NCBI RefSeq assembly: GCF_900101445.1
Contig: NZ_FNKE01000001.1
Span: 806,001-870,000, forward strand
DNA from: Streptococcus equinus
GTDB taxonomy: Bacteria; Bacillota; Bacilli; Lactobacillales; Streptococcaceae
Direction: 5' to 3'
DNA length: 64,000 nt
Shown here: positions 1-7,816 of the stretch, piece after piece
Layout: every line of letters begins with the position of its first letter
How positions within the stretch are numbered: the first letter of the stretch is position 1
The notes under the pieces: generated by a model
Told to the model about the DNA's origin: nothing
What the model saw: only the letters and a program-made list of their open reading frames with translations
The model's database searches: none
Translations under genes and position numbers: made by a program

Positions 1-1126
1 ACTCTCCAACGATTTTTTCCCATGTGTAATTTTGTTTAACAATGGCACGCGCACGATTGCCATATTCCGTAAAATCATAATGACCATCGGCGTCATTAAT
101 CAAACATGAGAGATTACCTGATGTTTTATTCCAATAAAAAGCACTTGCTCCTGCAACTGACTTATTGAAAGGCACATCAAGCACAAGATTTAACTTGGTA
201 TGTCCTAGTGCTTCTAGCAAACCAGGATTTGTTCCACCAACTTCATGACCGTGGATATAAGCAAAAGCATTCTCACGAATGTAGTTCAGCAAATCACGAT
301 CATATACAGTGCCGACAAACTTAACCCTGTGATCACGTTCAAAGTTTGTCAAATGTTTCAACTTATCAAAATAAGCACTATTTTTATGGTTAGAAATAAT
401 AATCAAATCACGTCTTGTATTTGATTTCATAAACTCACGAATTGCTGTTTCATAATTGTTTTCTGGCACAAATCGACCAACAATCAGATAGTAGCCATTT
501 TCCTTAGTTTTCCAATTATCAAAACATTTTCTAACCTTATAATCATCAGCTGTTAGGGTTGATTTTTTCAAATCCGTTCCATAAGCAATAAAACGTGTCT
601 TAGCATCTGGATAAGATTCTTTTATATAGTTTTCAATACCAATATTATCTGAAATAACCAAATCAACTGTTTTAGCCATCGATTTTTCAGCATATTTTAA
701 ATAAGCTTGAACCGGTTTTGACCATTTTGAGCGTTTCCACTCAAGACCATCTGGATTGACATAAACTTTTCCGCCAAGAGCGTGAATTCTCCAGGCAAAA
801 GGTGCAATAAATGCCCCAATTGTGTTACCCAAAATATAAAAAATAGGGTGTTCAATACCAGATCTTTTTACCATTTGAAGTCCATAAGTAATTGCCATCA
901 TATCATAGGCAATCACTCGTGCTGGACCAATTTTAGGTGCCTTGATGGTAAAACAATCTGCGCCCTCATATTTAAAATGCGTATGATGTTTATCGTCACT
1001 CAAACAAGCGACGTGATAAACAATATCTGAGCTCTGCTTATTTTTTACCAACTCCTCAACAAAAGTCTCAAAGCCACCATATTTCGCAGGCAAGCCTCGA
1101 CTTCCGATGATGAATACATGTTGCAT
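1..1126 (-). CDS. rgpA: Rhamnan-type glycosyltransferase (RgpA/GacB-like), 3' end cut by window edge
   Basis: The reading frame runs from ATG at 1126 off the left edge: 375 codons are visible and the family is about 380-385 residues, so only the last few are missing. The N-terminus (MQHVFIIGSRGLPAKYGGFE) and the motif HEVGGTNPGLLEAL near the C-terminus match from memory the RgpA/GacB rhamnosyltransferases, a GT4-type enzyme of the DUF1972 group. These act at the cytoplasmic face of the membrane early in synthesis of the rhamnose polysaccharide anchored to the wall. A GGAG site lies 9 nt before ATG. A hairpin terminator separates it from sufT, so it has its own promoter (TATAAT at 1162-1167, minus strand). 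In S. mutans and S. pyogenes, from memory, an rmlD gene precedes it; none is present here. Confidence 0.85.
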   Translation of the reverse strand, partial: MQHVFIIGSRGLPAKYGGFETFVEELVKNKQSSDIVYHVACLSDDKHHTHFKYEGADCFTIKAPKIGPARVIAYDMMAITYGLQMVKRSGIEHPIFYILGNTIGAFIAPFAWRIHALGGKVYVNPDGLEWKRSKWSKPVQAYLKYAEKSMAKTVDLVISDNIGIENYIKESYPDAKTRFIAYGTDLKKSTLTADDYKVRKCFDNWKTKENGYYLIVGRFVPENNYETAIREFMKSNTRRDLIIISNHKNSAYFDKLKHLTNFERDHRVKFVGTVYDRDLLNYIRENAFAYIHGHEVGGTNPGLLEALGHTKLNLVLDVPFNKSVAGASAFYWNKTSGNLSCLINDADGHYDFTEYGNRARAIVKQNYTWEKIVGE

Positions 1127-1161
1127 GGCACACTTCTCCATTCTAAAATACAATCAAAAAT

Positions 1162-1170
1162 ATTATACCA
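1162..1170 (-). promoter_or_regulatory. Extended -10 promoter of rgpA
   Basis: On the minus strand TGG precedes TATAAT (plus-strand ATTATA at 1162-1167), an extended -10. No good -35 hexamer is visible. It lies about 36 nt upstream of the rgpA start. Confidence 0.5.
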
Positions 1171-1249
1171 TATTTTAAATAAGCTGGCGATGGAAAAACG
1201 AAAGCCCCTTGAGAATATAGGGAATCTGGTGGAAATTTCACACAAAAAA

Positions 1250-1271
1250 ACACCAGCATTTCTACTGGTGT
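1250..1271 (-). terminator. Intrinsic terminator after sufT
   Basis: A 7-bp stem ACACCAG/CTGGTGT with an 8-nt loop is followed on the minus strand by seven T. It ends the dnaG-rpoD-sufT transcript just before rgpA. Confidence 0.8.
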
Positions 1272-1277
1272 CATCTT

Positions 1278-1613
1278 TTATCTAATTCCCAAAGCAATGC
1301 GGGCATAACGACTCATTTTATCAACTGACCAAGCTGGGTACCATACCAATTTGACTTCAGTATTAGTTACCTCAGGAATCTCACGCATTGCATCGTGAAT
1401 TTGATCGGTAAGAAGATCTGCTAGTGGGCACCCCATTGTTGTTAAGGTCATATCAATTTCAGTGTGTCCATTTTGCTCGAATCGAATCTCATAAACAAGC
1501 CCTAGATTAACAATATCAATCCCTAATTCAGGGTCAATAACTGTTTCCAAAGCTTCAAGGATACGATCTTTAATCTTTGCGACATCTTCTTCTGTATATT
1601 TTTGTTCAGACAT
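1278..1613 (-). CDS. sufT: MIP18/DUF59 family Fe-S assembly protein (SufT/PaaD-like)
   Basis: 111 residues, the usual length for a stand-alone DUF59 protein. The diagnostic segment DPELGIDIVNLGLVY occupies residues 27-41 and the conserved TTMGCP places a cysteine at residue 62. Related proteins help assemble or deliver iron-sulfur clusters in the cytoplasm; the exact client here is unknown. It begins 22 bp after the rpoD stop and is followed by a terminator, so it is the distal gene of the dnaG-rpoD operon. The same rpoD-DUF59 adjacency is common in streptococci, from memory. The symbol is by family resemblance only. Confidence 0.85.
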   Translation of the reverse strand: MSEQKYTEEDVAKIKDRILEALETVIDPELGIDIVNLGLVYEIRFEQNGHTEIDMTLTTMGCPLADLLTDQIHDAMREIPEVTNTEVKLVWYPAWSVDKMSRYARIALGIR

Positions 1614-1635
1614 AAGCGAACCTCTTGACTATTTT

Positions 1636-2745
1636 TTAATCTTCGATAAAATCACGGAGCTGTTTGCTACGGCTCGGATGGCGAAGTTTGCGAAGTGCTT
1701 TAGCTTCAATCTGACGAATACGTTCACGCGTCACGTTGAAGACTTTACCAACATCTTCCAATGTACGCATTTTACCATCATCGAGACCAAAACGCAAGCG
1801 CAAGACGTTCTCTTCACGGTCAGTCAATGTGTCTAAGACTTCATCAAGTTGTTCACGAAGAACAACACGAGTTGTGTAGTCTACTGGATTTTCAATAACT
1901 TCATCTTCAATGAAATCTCCAAGATGGCTGTCATCTTCTTCACCGATAGGTGTTTCAAGAGAAACAGGTTCTTGAGCGATTTTCAAGATTTCACGAACTT
2001 TATCAGGCGTCATATCCATACGTTCAGCAATTTGTTCTGGCGTTGGATCTTGTCCAAGTTCTTGAAGAAGGTTACGTTGTTCACGAACAAGTTTGTTGAT
2101 TGTTTCAACCATGTGAACAGGGATACGGATTGTACGAGCTTGGTCAGCAATCGCACGTGTAATAGCTTGACGAATCCACCATGTTGCATAAGTTGAGAAT
2201 TTGAACCCTTTTGAGTAATCAAATTTATCAACGGCTTTCATCAATCCCATGTTACCTTCTTGGATAAGGTCAAGGAATTGCATACCACGTCCAACATAAC
2301 GTTTAGCAATAGAAACAACCAAACGCAAGTTAGCTTCTGCCAAACGTTGTTTTGCTTGAAGATCCCCTGCAGCTACTGCGACTGCCAATTCTTTTTCTTC
2401 TTCGCTTGACAACAAAGGTACAACCCCAATTTCTTTAAGGTACATACGAACTGGGTCATTAACTTTAGCAGAGTTGCTACCAAGCAACTCTTCGTCAGTT
2501 AGTTCTTCAGGTTTTGGTTCTTCAACAACATATTTTGTTGATGGGTTACCTTCTTTATCAGTAATTGAAATACCACCGTCTGTCAAACGTTCCAAAAGGT
2601 CATCAATTTGATCAGCATCGAGTGAAAATGGAATAACCAATTTTTCTGTCACTTCGTCATCGACAGCTGTTCCGTTCTTTTTATGATTACGAATAAATTC
2701 TGCAACTTGAACATTAAAAGTAGTAATTTCTTTTTCTTTTGCCAT
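1636..2745 (-). CDS. rpoD: RNA polymerase primary sigma factor (sigma-A)
   Basis: 369 residues, a normal length for the Gram-positive primary sigma factor. Region 1.2 is followed by region 2 (core-binding and -10 recognition; [16 protein letters not shown], then [13 protein letters not shown]), region 3, and a C-terminal region 4 helix-turn-helix ([20 protein letters not shown]) that reads the -35 element. It directs housekeeping transcription. It starts 8 bp after the dnaG stop, giving the dnaG-rpoD pair of the macromolecular-synthesis operon; rpsU, which belongs to this operon in other bacteria, is separate here at 5136-5312. Confidence 0.98.
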   Translation of the reverse strand: MAKEKEITTFNVQVAEFIRNHKKNGTAVDDEVTEKLVIPFSLDADQIDDLLERLTDGGISITDKEGNPSTKYVVEEPKPEELTDEELLGSNSAKVNDPVRMYLKEIGVVPLLSSEEEKELAVAVAAGDLQAKQRLAEANLRLVVSIAKRYVGRGMQFLDLIQEGNMGLMKAVDKFDYSKGFKFSTYATWWIRQAITRAIADQARTIRIPVHMVETINKLVREQRNLLQELGQDPTPEQIAERMDMTPDKVREILKIAQEPVSLETPIGEEDDSHLGDFIEDEVIENPVDYTTRVVLREQLDEVLDTLTDREENVLRLRFGLDDGKMRTLEDVGKVFNVTRERIRQIEAKALRKLRHPSRSKQLRDFIED

Positions 2746-2753
2746 ATTTTCCT

Positions 2754-4535
2754 CTATTCCATTTTTCTTTTTTGAGCAATGAGATTTTCCAAAGCCGCAA
2801 GTGCTGCATCAACATCCCCGAGATTGCTAGATTCACGAATTAATTTACTTTGCTTTTGCAAATCTCTTTCTTGAAGTAGTCGATTGCGCTTTTGAATAAT
2901 TTCCTCAATTTCATTAGGGGCAACATCTTCTGGTAGATTTTCTTCTAACACTTGATAATACATCTGCCGCGTTCGGTCATCTAGCTGCGCCAAATCATAT
3001 GAAGATACCTCACCTTGTTGCATCAATAAATCATAGAGTGTCTGCAACTCTTTGGTATCAAAGATAAATTCTTCTTGATTTCTAAATTCATTAAGAAGAT
3101 AATCATGCGTCAGCAACCGCTGCATCAACTGACTCTCTGCTTTCATAATCGCAGAGATATTCTTTGATATTGGCAATTCAACAACCGTCACTCTTTGCTT
3201 AGCAGCTTCTGATTGAAGAGCTGAACGATTTTGAAGTCGCTCGCTGTTTACCGACTGTTCAACTTGATAATAATCAAAGTCAGGCAACAAATCAGCCACC
3301 ATATTAATATACGAATTTTGTGCCGTAATAGATGGCGATTGTGCAATAATCCTAGAAATTTGCTCTACATAAGCAATCTCAGCCTGGAGATTATCACTAT
3401 TTTCTGGTTTTAAGTAATGAATAAAGAATTCAGTACTGCTAATGCGACTATTTTCAAGCAAGTTCGCTAAGGCTTGAGGAGAATTCTTTTGAATAAACTC
3501 ATCCGGGTCCATTTGCTCAGGAACTCGCACAATTTCAACATTAAAGTCTTTTAAAAGCTCTAAAGACTTAGCAATCGCATTCTGACCTGCATTGTCACCG
3601 TCATATGTTAAAATAACTTTTTTAGCATATCGTTTTAAATGTCTGACGTGCTCAGGTGTCAGTGCCGTCCCCATTGAAGCGACAGCATTTTCTATACCAG
3701 CGCGATAAGCCGCAATAACGTCCATGAAACCTTCCATCAAGTAGACTTCGTGCTTTTTAGACATAACTGGGCGAGCTTTATCAAGATGATACAGTTCATA
3801 AGATTTATTAAACAAAGCTGTCGACCGAGTATTCTTATACTTAGCTTGCTGGCTGTCTAAATCCTCTTTCGTCCAAATACGCCCAGAAAAAGCAACCACC
3901 TGACCATTATCATCCGTCAAAGGAAACATGATACGATTTTGGAAGGCATCATAAACACGATTGGTACGTTCAGACAAATTAAAAAGACCTGAAGCCATCA
4001 AAGCATTCTCTTCATAACGTTTTGCAAGAGATTGATAAAGAAAATCAGGCTCATTTGGCGACAATCCAATATTGAAATAATCAATCAATTCATCTGTCAA
4101 ACCACGTTGCGCTAGATAAGCTTTCGCTTCTTGACCTTCTTTGGTTGTTTTTAAAACAGCATTGTAAAACTTAGCCGCATCCTTATGAATATCAATAAGA
4201 ACTTGATTAGGATTTTGCGGTTTGGCTTGCGCTTGCTGCGTTTCAACCTGCAAAGGAATTCCAGCACGTTCAGCGACACGATGAACACTCTCTAAAAAAC
4301 TAATCTGATGATATTCTTCTAAAAACTTGTAAACATCCCCAGATTTTCCGCAACCAAAGCAATGAAAAAACTGCTTGTCTTCAATAACATTGAAAGACGG
4401 TGTTTTTTCCTTATGAAATGGACATAATCCTATATAGTTGCGTCCTGCACGTGTAAGATTGACCACTTCGCCAATAACATCAACAATATTAACGCTATTT
4501 TTTATCTCGGTAATTAACTCTTTGTCAATTGCCAA
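2754..4535 (-). CDS. dnaG: DNA primase
   Basis: Synthesises RNA primers for replication. The N-terminal CHC2 zinc finger has Cys38, His41, Cys59 and Cys62 (numbered from the TTG start); the TOPRIM core follows with YLMEGFMDV and TYDGDNAG, and a helical DnaB-binding tail ends the protein. I place the start at TTG 4535: a ten-base Shine-Dalgarno GGAGGTGATC (minus strand, 4538-4547) sits 2 nt before it. The in-frame ATG at 4562, probably used by most automatic annotations (602 rather than 593 aa), has no ribosome site. The promoter is TTTACA-17 bp-TATAAT on the minus strand, with the -10 around 4579-4584. First gene of dnaG-rpoD-sufT. Confidence 0.93.
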   Translation of the reverse strand: MAIDKELITEIKNSVNIVDVIGEVVNLTRAGRNYIGLCPFHKEKTPSFNVIEDKQFFHCFGCGKSGDVYKFLEEYHQISFLESVHRVAERAGIPLQVETQQAQAKPQNPNQVLIDIHKDAAKFYNAVLKTTKEGQEAKAYLAQRGLTDELIDYFNIGLSPNEPDFLYQSLAKRYEENALMASGLFNLSERTNRVYDAFQNRIMFPLTDDNGQVVAFSGRIWTKEDLDSQQAKYKNTRSTALFNKSYELYHLDKARPVMSKKHEVYLMEGFMDVIAAYRAGIENAVASMGTALTPEHVRHLKRYAKKVILTYDGDNAGQNAIAKSLELLKDFNVEIVRVPEQMDPDEFIQKNSPQALANLLENSRISSTEFFIHYLKPENSDNLQAEIAYVEQISRIIAQSPSITAQNSYINMVADLLPDFDYYQVEQSVNSERLQNRSALQSEAAKQRVTVVELPISKNISAIMKAESQLMQRLLTHDYLLNEFRNQEEFIFDTKELQTLYDLLMQQGEVSSYDLAQLDDRTRQMYYQVLEENLPEDVAPNEIEEIIQKRNRLLQERDLQKQSKLIRESSNLGDVDAALAALENLIAQKRKME

Positions 4536-4641
4536 AAGATCACCTCCACGCACTATTCCCATTTTAGTTTTGTATTTTATTATACCATTTTGAATCCGAT
4601 TTGTAAATTCTCAAAAACCAGACTTTAGCACATAATTTTGG

Positions 4642-4671
4642 TATAATAATACTAACAAAACATACAGGAGG
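4642..4671 (+). promoter_or_regulatory. mscL extended -10 and ribosome site
   Basis: TGG followed by TATAAT (4642-4647) is an extended -10; AGGAGG at 4666-4671 lies 8 nt before the ATG. It is back to back with the dnaG promoter. Confidence 0.6.
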
Positions 4672-4679
4672 TTTTTCGT

Positions 4680-5063
4680 ATGATTAAAGAACTAAAAGAA
4701 TTTTTGTTTAAAGCAAACGTTCTTGATCTTGCTGTCGCTGTTGTTATGGGGGCTGCTTTCAACGCTATCGTAACATCACTTGTTAGCGATGTCATTACAC
4801 CGCTTTTCTTAAATCCAGCTCTAAAAGCTGCTGGTGTTGAAAAAATCGCTGATCTTTCATGGCATGGTGTTGCTTACGGTAGTTTCCTAAGCGCTGTTAT
4901 CAATTTCTTAATCATTGGTACAACACTATTCTTCATCGTCAAAGCTGCTAACGCCGCTGCTGCTCTTACTAAGAAAGAAGAAACTGAAAAAGCAACCGAA
5001 GATGCTGCTCCAACTCAAGAAGAACTTCTTGCAGAAATTCGCGATTTGTTGAAAGAAAAATAA
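4680..5063 (+). CDS. mscL: Large-conductance mechanosensitive channel
   Basis: 127 residues, typical of MscL. The N-terminal amphipathic helix (MIKELKEFLFKANVLDLAVA) leads into TM1 with the conserved AVVMGAAFNAIVTSLV, then an extracellular loop, TM2 around residues 65-88 and a charged C-terminal cytoplasmic helix. It forms a homopentameric plasma-membrane pore that opens under membrane tension to release osmolytes on osmotic downshock. Monocistronic: own promoter upstream and a convergent terminator shared with rpsU. Confidence 0.96.
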   Translation: MIKELKEFLFKANVLDLAVAVVMGAAFNAIVTSLVSDVITPLFLNPALKAAGVEKIADLSWHGVAYGSFLSAVINFLIIGTTLFFIVKAANAAAALTKKEETEKATEDAAPTQEELLAEIRDLLKEK

Positions 5064-5085
5064 TCTTTATCAATCGTTAAAGCAT

Positions 5086-5117
5086 AAAAAGAGACGCCTA
5101 GCTTAGCGCCTCTTTTC
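5086..5117. terminator. Bidirectional terminator between mscL and rpsU
   Basis: AAAAGAG and CTCTTTT arms with an inner GC-rich stem and small internal loops. T runs lie on both sides, so it can serve mscL (+) and rpsU (-). Confidence 0.7.
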
Positions 5118-5135
5118 TTTGTATCTAATGTTTAA

Positions 5136-5312
5136 TTAGAATTTTTTACGTTTGCGAGCTGCTTCTGATTTGCGTTTACGTTTTACAGAAGGTTTTTCGT
5201 AGAATTCACGTTTACGTGATTCTTGAAGAGTCCCAGCTTTAGTCACAGAACGTTTGAAACGACGAAGTGCATCGTCAAGTGATTCGTTTTTACGTACTAC
5301 TGTTTTTGACAT
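5136..5312 (-). CDS. rpsU: 30S ribosomal protein S21
   Basis: 58 residues rich in Lys/Arg ([21 protein letters not shown]-terminus [15 protein letters not shown]), the full length of bacterial S21, a late-assembling small-subunit protein near the platform and anti-Shine-Dalgarno region. The start is ATG at 5312, because GGAGGTG lies 6 nt upstream. A longer in-frame ORF reaching 5342 would be translated through that ribosome site and is not believed. The gene is separated from dnaG-rpoD by mscL on the other strand. Confidence 0.97.
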
Positions 5313-5449
5313 GTGTTTCACCTCCTCAAGATATTGTAACATTTACACGTTCTCTATTAGGATACCTAATTTATCAAAAAAAGTCAATCCTTACACGCGC
5401 TAAATGCCATAAAAATTTAAAAAATGTTTTCAGCAAAATTTCCATCACA

Positions 5450-5482
5450 CTTATGATTTTTTTAAGGTTCCTTCACTATACT
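5450..5482 (+). promoter_or_regulatory. CiaR-like direct repeat and -10 of csRNA candidate 1
   Basis: CTTATG (5450-5455), five bases, then TTTAAG (5461-5466), ten bases, then TATACT (5477-5482). The consensus for CiaR-activated promoters is, from memory, TTTAAG-N5-TTTAAG upstream of the -10; the downstream half is exact and the upstream half matches 4 of 6. Confidence 0.55.
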
Positions 5483-5488
5483 ATAAAC

Positions 5489-5555
5489 AATCCTAAAACT
5501 TTTCTTTTTCATAATCTCCTAAAAGACGACTGCAGAAATGCAGTCGTCTTTTTGT
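5489..5555 (+). ncRNA. Candidate CiaR-dependent small RNA (csRNA-like) 1
   Basis: A predicted RNA of about 65 nt starts near 5489 and ends in a strong terminator: a 14-bp stem at 5521-5534/5539-5552 with a GAAA loop. Between them lies CTTTTTCATAATCTCCT (5504-5520), antisense to a Shine-Dalgarno plus AUG (AGGAG..ATG..). Known streptococcal csRNAs have this design: CiaR box, single-stranded SD/AUG-complementary segment, 3' terminator. A second copy lies at 7134-7197. The call rests on sequence pattern only, since I cannot align it to known csRNAs. The terminator alone could be a simple intergenic terminator, but there is no plus-strand gene upstream within the gap to need it. Confidence 0.6.
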
Positions 5556-5595
5556 TATTTAGTATGTATTTTTCTTGCTTCTGGCATTTCGACAG

Positions 5596-6393
5596 TTATC
5601 TCAAAGTGTTAAGAAAAGCGGCAATCTGTTTATTCACTGTTACAGGATTATCAACATTGGAATTATGGGCAGAATCAGCAATCCAAACTAACCGAAATCC
5701 TGTTCTTTTAGACCATTCTCTGTTATAGGCTTTCACCTTACCTGTGGTATCCTTTTCACCTACTATCAAAAGTGTCGGACAAGGTATAGACAGTTCTTGA
5801 TTATCTTCTAGGAACCCTGCATATCCAATTCCCATGAGATGGCACAGCTCCGCTTTATCATACTTGGCAATCATTGTTGCCATATTTTCTCGACCCCATT
5901 TCGTGATAGTATTTTTCTTCACAATAGATGATTTCAATAATTTCTCAGGGAATAATTTTGCCATCCACTCAATTTGATGTAGCCACCACATATCAGATTT
6001 TGAATAGTAATTGCCATACGGTGATGAGTCAATGGATACAAAGGCCTTCACCATTTCTGGATATCGCCTTATGAACGCCTGCGAGATAAACCCGCCCATA
6101 GACTGTCCGATTAGAATAACCTGCGATATACCACATTCAGTAAGGATTGTTTTTATGGCATTTGCAGCCTCACCATAGGTAAAAGAGACGTAAGGGCGAG
6201 ACTCCCCATGTGCTGGTGCATCCCATGCGATGATATTATAATCATTTTCAAAAAATAAAAATTGTTGTTCAAACATCGTATGATCTGCTGTCAATCCACG
6301 AAGAAAGAACAGAGTATCTCTGGATAAAACAAAGACATCTGATTTCCAGTAAGCAATACTTCCATTGGGATTATTAATCTGCATTTTCTTCAT
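5596..6393 (-). CDS. Alpha/beta hydrolase
   Basis: 265 residues with the alpha/beta-hydrolase layout: nucleophile elbow GQSMGG (Ser98), an acid in the VGEKD segment and a C-terminal His in SAHNSN. The usual HG oxyanion motif is replaced by LRG near residue 32. There is no signal peptide, so it is cytoplasmic. Substrate unknown; carboxylesterases and haloperoxidase-like enzymes share the fold. ATG at 6393 has a weak ribosome site; a promoter TTGCAA-17-TATAAT (minus strand, -10 at 6485-6490) lies about 90 bp upstream. Together with the flavin-type protein at 6585 it sits between the two csRNA-like repeats, which suggests an acquired or duplicated cassette. Confidence 0.85.
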   Translation of the reverse strand: MKKMQINNPNGSIAYWKSDVFVLSRDTLFFLRGLTADHTMFEQQFLFFENDYNIIAWDAPAHGESRPYVSFTYGEAANAIKTILTECGISQVILIGQSMGGFISQAFIRRYPEMVKAFVSIDSSPYGNYYSKSDMWWLHQIEWMAKLFPEKLLKSSIVKKNTITKWGRENMATMIAKYDKAELCHLMGIGYAGFLEDNQELSIPCPTLLIVGEKDTTGKVKAYNREWSKRTGFRLVWIADSAHNSNVDNPVTVNKQIAAFLNTLR

Positions 6394-6484
6394 AATCTAT
6401 CACCCTACATTCCGTTTTAACTGTATACCCCACCTGTTGCGTGTTGTTTGTTGTTGCACTACTGATAATAGTATTATTCTTTTC

Positions 6485-6513
6485 ATTATATCATATTCAA
6501 AATAAAATTGCAA
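6485..6513 (-). promoter_or_regulatory. Promoter of the 5596-6393 hydrolase gene
   Basis: TTGCAA, 17 bp, TATAAT on the minus strand (-10 at 6485-6490, -35 at 6508-6513). Confidence 0.55.
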
Positions 6514-6530
6514 AATGGTAACCTTGACAA

Positions 6531-6570
6531 AAAAGCCAACTGATGACTAAATCAGCACCAATCAGCTTTT
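6531..6570 (-). terminator. Terminator after the 6585-6959 gene
   Basis: Outer arms AAAAGC/GCTTTT with an inner CTGAT/ATCAG stem, followed on the minus strand by a T run. Confidence 0.55.
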
Positions 6571-6584
6571 ACCACGTGTGATTA

Positions 6585-6959
6585 TTATAGCAATTGTTTT
6601 GCTTCTGTAACGGTTAGTTCCAAGACACTTCGCAAAAATGGAAATTTTGTTTTCATTTCGTCAAATTCTGCGCCCTCATTGACCAATCTACCCGTTCCTA
6701 ATATTCTAACCCCCGTCCCTTGATAGCCGTTAAATCCCTCTACTTGACGAGCACCACATGTCAGAATAAGATTCGGATTAACCTTTAAATCCTTTTCTGT
6801 ACTATGCATCCCCGCTACTGGCAAGAGTATCCGATTATCTCCCTTTAAAACAAGATAAGAATTCCAAGTGCACGTAACATGCGGCATTTCTTCACCCCAC
6901 GACATTATCGAAACAACACCCTCATGATTTAAAACATTTTTAAAAGTCTCAGTAAACAT
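6585..6959 (-). CDS. Pyridoxamine 5'-phosphate oxidase-like FMN-binding protein
   Basis: 124 residues with the split-barrel pattern of small PNPOx-like proteins: an N-terminal helix, then strands including MPHVTCTWNSYLVLKGDNRI and GYQGTGVRILGTGRLV. The family binds FMN or F420 as a dimer and acts as a reductase or oxidase; the substrate here cannot be read from sequence, and biosynthetic PdxH is larger. Start ATG at 6959. It is followed by a terminator and then the alpha/beta hydrolase gene on the same strand, so the two genes have separate transcripts. Confidence 0.8.
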   Translation of the reverse strand: MFTETFKNVLNHEGVVSIMSWGEEMPHVTCTWNSYLVLKGDNRILLPVAGMHSTEKDLKVNPNLILTCGARQVEGFNGYQGTGVRILGTGRLVNEGAEFDEMKTKFPFLRSVLELTVTEAKQLL

Positions 6960-7105
6960 AAGAAATATCCTCTGTGTTCATATTTTGAGCTAAATCACGC
7001 TTCAACTCAGGGTCATTGTAACATCTCAATTTAAAGAAATGATTTCAGTTATGCTACAAGTAAACTTTTATAATTAAAAATTTTCTGGCATGATAATTAT
7101 GATTT

Positions 7106-7127
7106 TTTAAGAATCTCCCTCTATACT
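7106..7127 (+). promoter_or_regulatory. CiaR half-site and -10 of csRNA candidate 2
   Basis: TTTAAG at 7106-7111 lies ten bases before TATACT at 7122-7127, the same spacing as copy 1. The upstream half (ATTATG, 7096-7101) is at four instead of five bases because one T is missing from the T run. Confidence 0.5.
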
Positions 7128-7133
7128 ATAGAC

Positions 7134-7197
7134 AATCCTAATAAACTTTCTTTTTCATAATCTCCTAAGAACGACTGCCAATGGTGGTCGTTTTTTT
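7134..7197 (+). ncRNA. Candidate CiaR-dependent small RNA (csRNA-like) 2
   Basis: Imperfect direct repeat of 5450-5555. It shares the TTTAAG/TATACT promoter, the motif CTTTTTCATAATCTCCT (7150-7166), and a terminator with a 10-bp stem at 7170-7179/7183-7192 and seven T. The hairpin arm sequences differ between copies (TGCAGAAATGCA against TGCCAATGGTGG around the loops) while pairing is kept, which indicates selection on RNA structure. Short ORFs on the opposite strand are not conserved in frame, so a non-coding role is preferred. Confidence 0.55.
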
Positions 7198-7816
7198 GGG
7201 GGGGTGATATAAAAGAGAGTGAGACAAATAAAGTCTCCACTGCAGACTTTATTCATGAGCCTAAAAATTAAAAAGCGAATCAGTAGTTTCGCAGAAACTT
7301 GATTTCTCAGCAAGCCTCAATTTCTTGTTACTGACCTAAAACGGTCTATTCCAAGATCGTTTTTGACACTTACTTCGTAAGCTTTATTTCCCGATTATAA
7401 AAGTTCTCCGAACCTTTATAACTCACCCCCGCATGACTCAAAAGCTTGAGGAAGCTTTTGAGGTGGGAAATAGAGTCAAGTGAGGCTTGACATCAAAAAG
7501 GTTTGGGGAACCATTTTGAGGTGGGAAATGAAGTCAAGCGCAACTTGATGTCAAAAAAGGGTTGTAAAAGCTGATTTATCAGCACATTAGGACCCACTCA
7601 GCAGTGATTGATTGCTCAAACAATTGAAAATTGTTTGAGGTTGGAAATCTACGTCAAAAAGTGCTTAATCAATTGTGCATGGGAAAATAAAGTCAGTAAT
7701 CGCTGTTTTAATATTTCTTGACAGAGACCTCCAACAATCTATCGCCAGATTGTTGACCTTGTAAATAATCACTATGTAAACAAAGAAACTGGGTACTTTG
7801 TCCCAGCCTCCTTTAT
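7198..7816. repeat. Intergenic hairpin-array element with GGTGGGAAAT spacers
   Basis: No gene. At least eight stem-loops in series: 7227-7253 (10 bp), 7338-7363, 7369-7381, 7395-7421 (12 bp, one mismatch), 7437-7462 (11 bp perfect), 7475-7491, 7494-7518, 7570-7583, 7615-7639 (11 bp perfect), 7732-7755 (9 bp perfect). Stem sequences are unrelated but several are followed by the same spacer, GGTGGGAAAT or a variant, at 7462-7471, 7520-7529 and 7640-7648; ATTTCCC at 7386-7392 is its reverse complement. The ends form an imperfect inverted repeat: GAGTGAGACAAA near 7217 and TTTGTCCCAGCCTC ending at 7810. I recall similar GAGGCTGGGACAAA intergenic repeats in other streptococci, function unknown. 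Confidence 0.7.
7789..7806 (-). terminator. Terminator after the 7817-8638 lipoprotein gene
   Basis: CTGGG/CCCAG stem followed on the minus strand by TTTCTTTGTTT. It is also the right end of the hairpin-array element. Confidence 0.6.

Noticed and set aside
1849..2196. Plus-strand ORF of 115 codons
   Set aside because: Antisense of rpoD with no ribosome site or family.
5462..5512. Sixteen-codon reverse-strand ORF starting MKKKSFRIVYS
   Set aside because: It has AGGAG but only three bases to ATG, and the second copy at 7094-7158 breaks the frame (MKKKVY then stop), so conservation is not at protein level.
7437..7639. CRISPR array, because of repeated GGTGGGAAAT spaced at about 50-60 bases
   Set aside because: Repeats are only about ten bases, inter-repeat segments are self-complementary hairpins and there is no cas gene.
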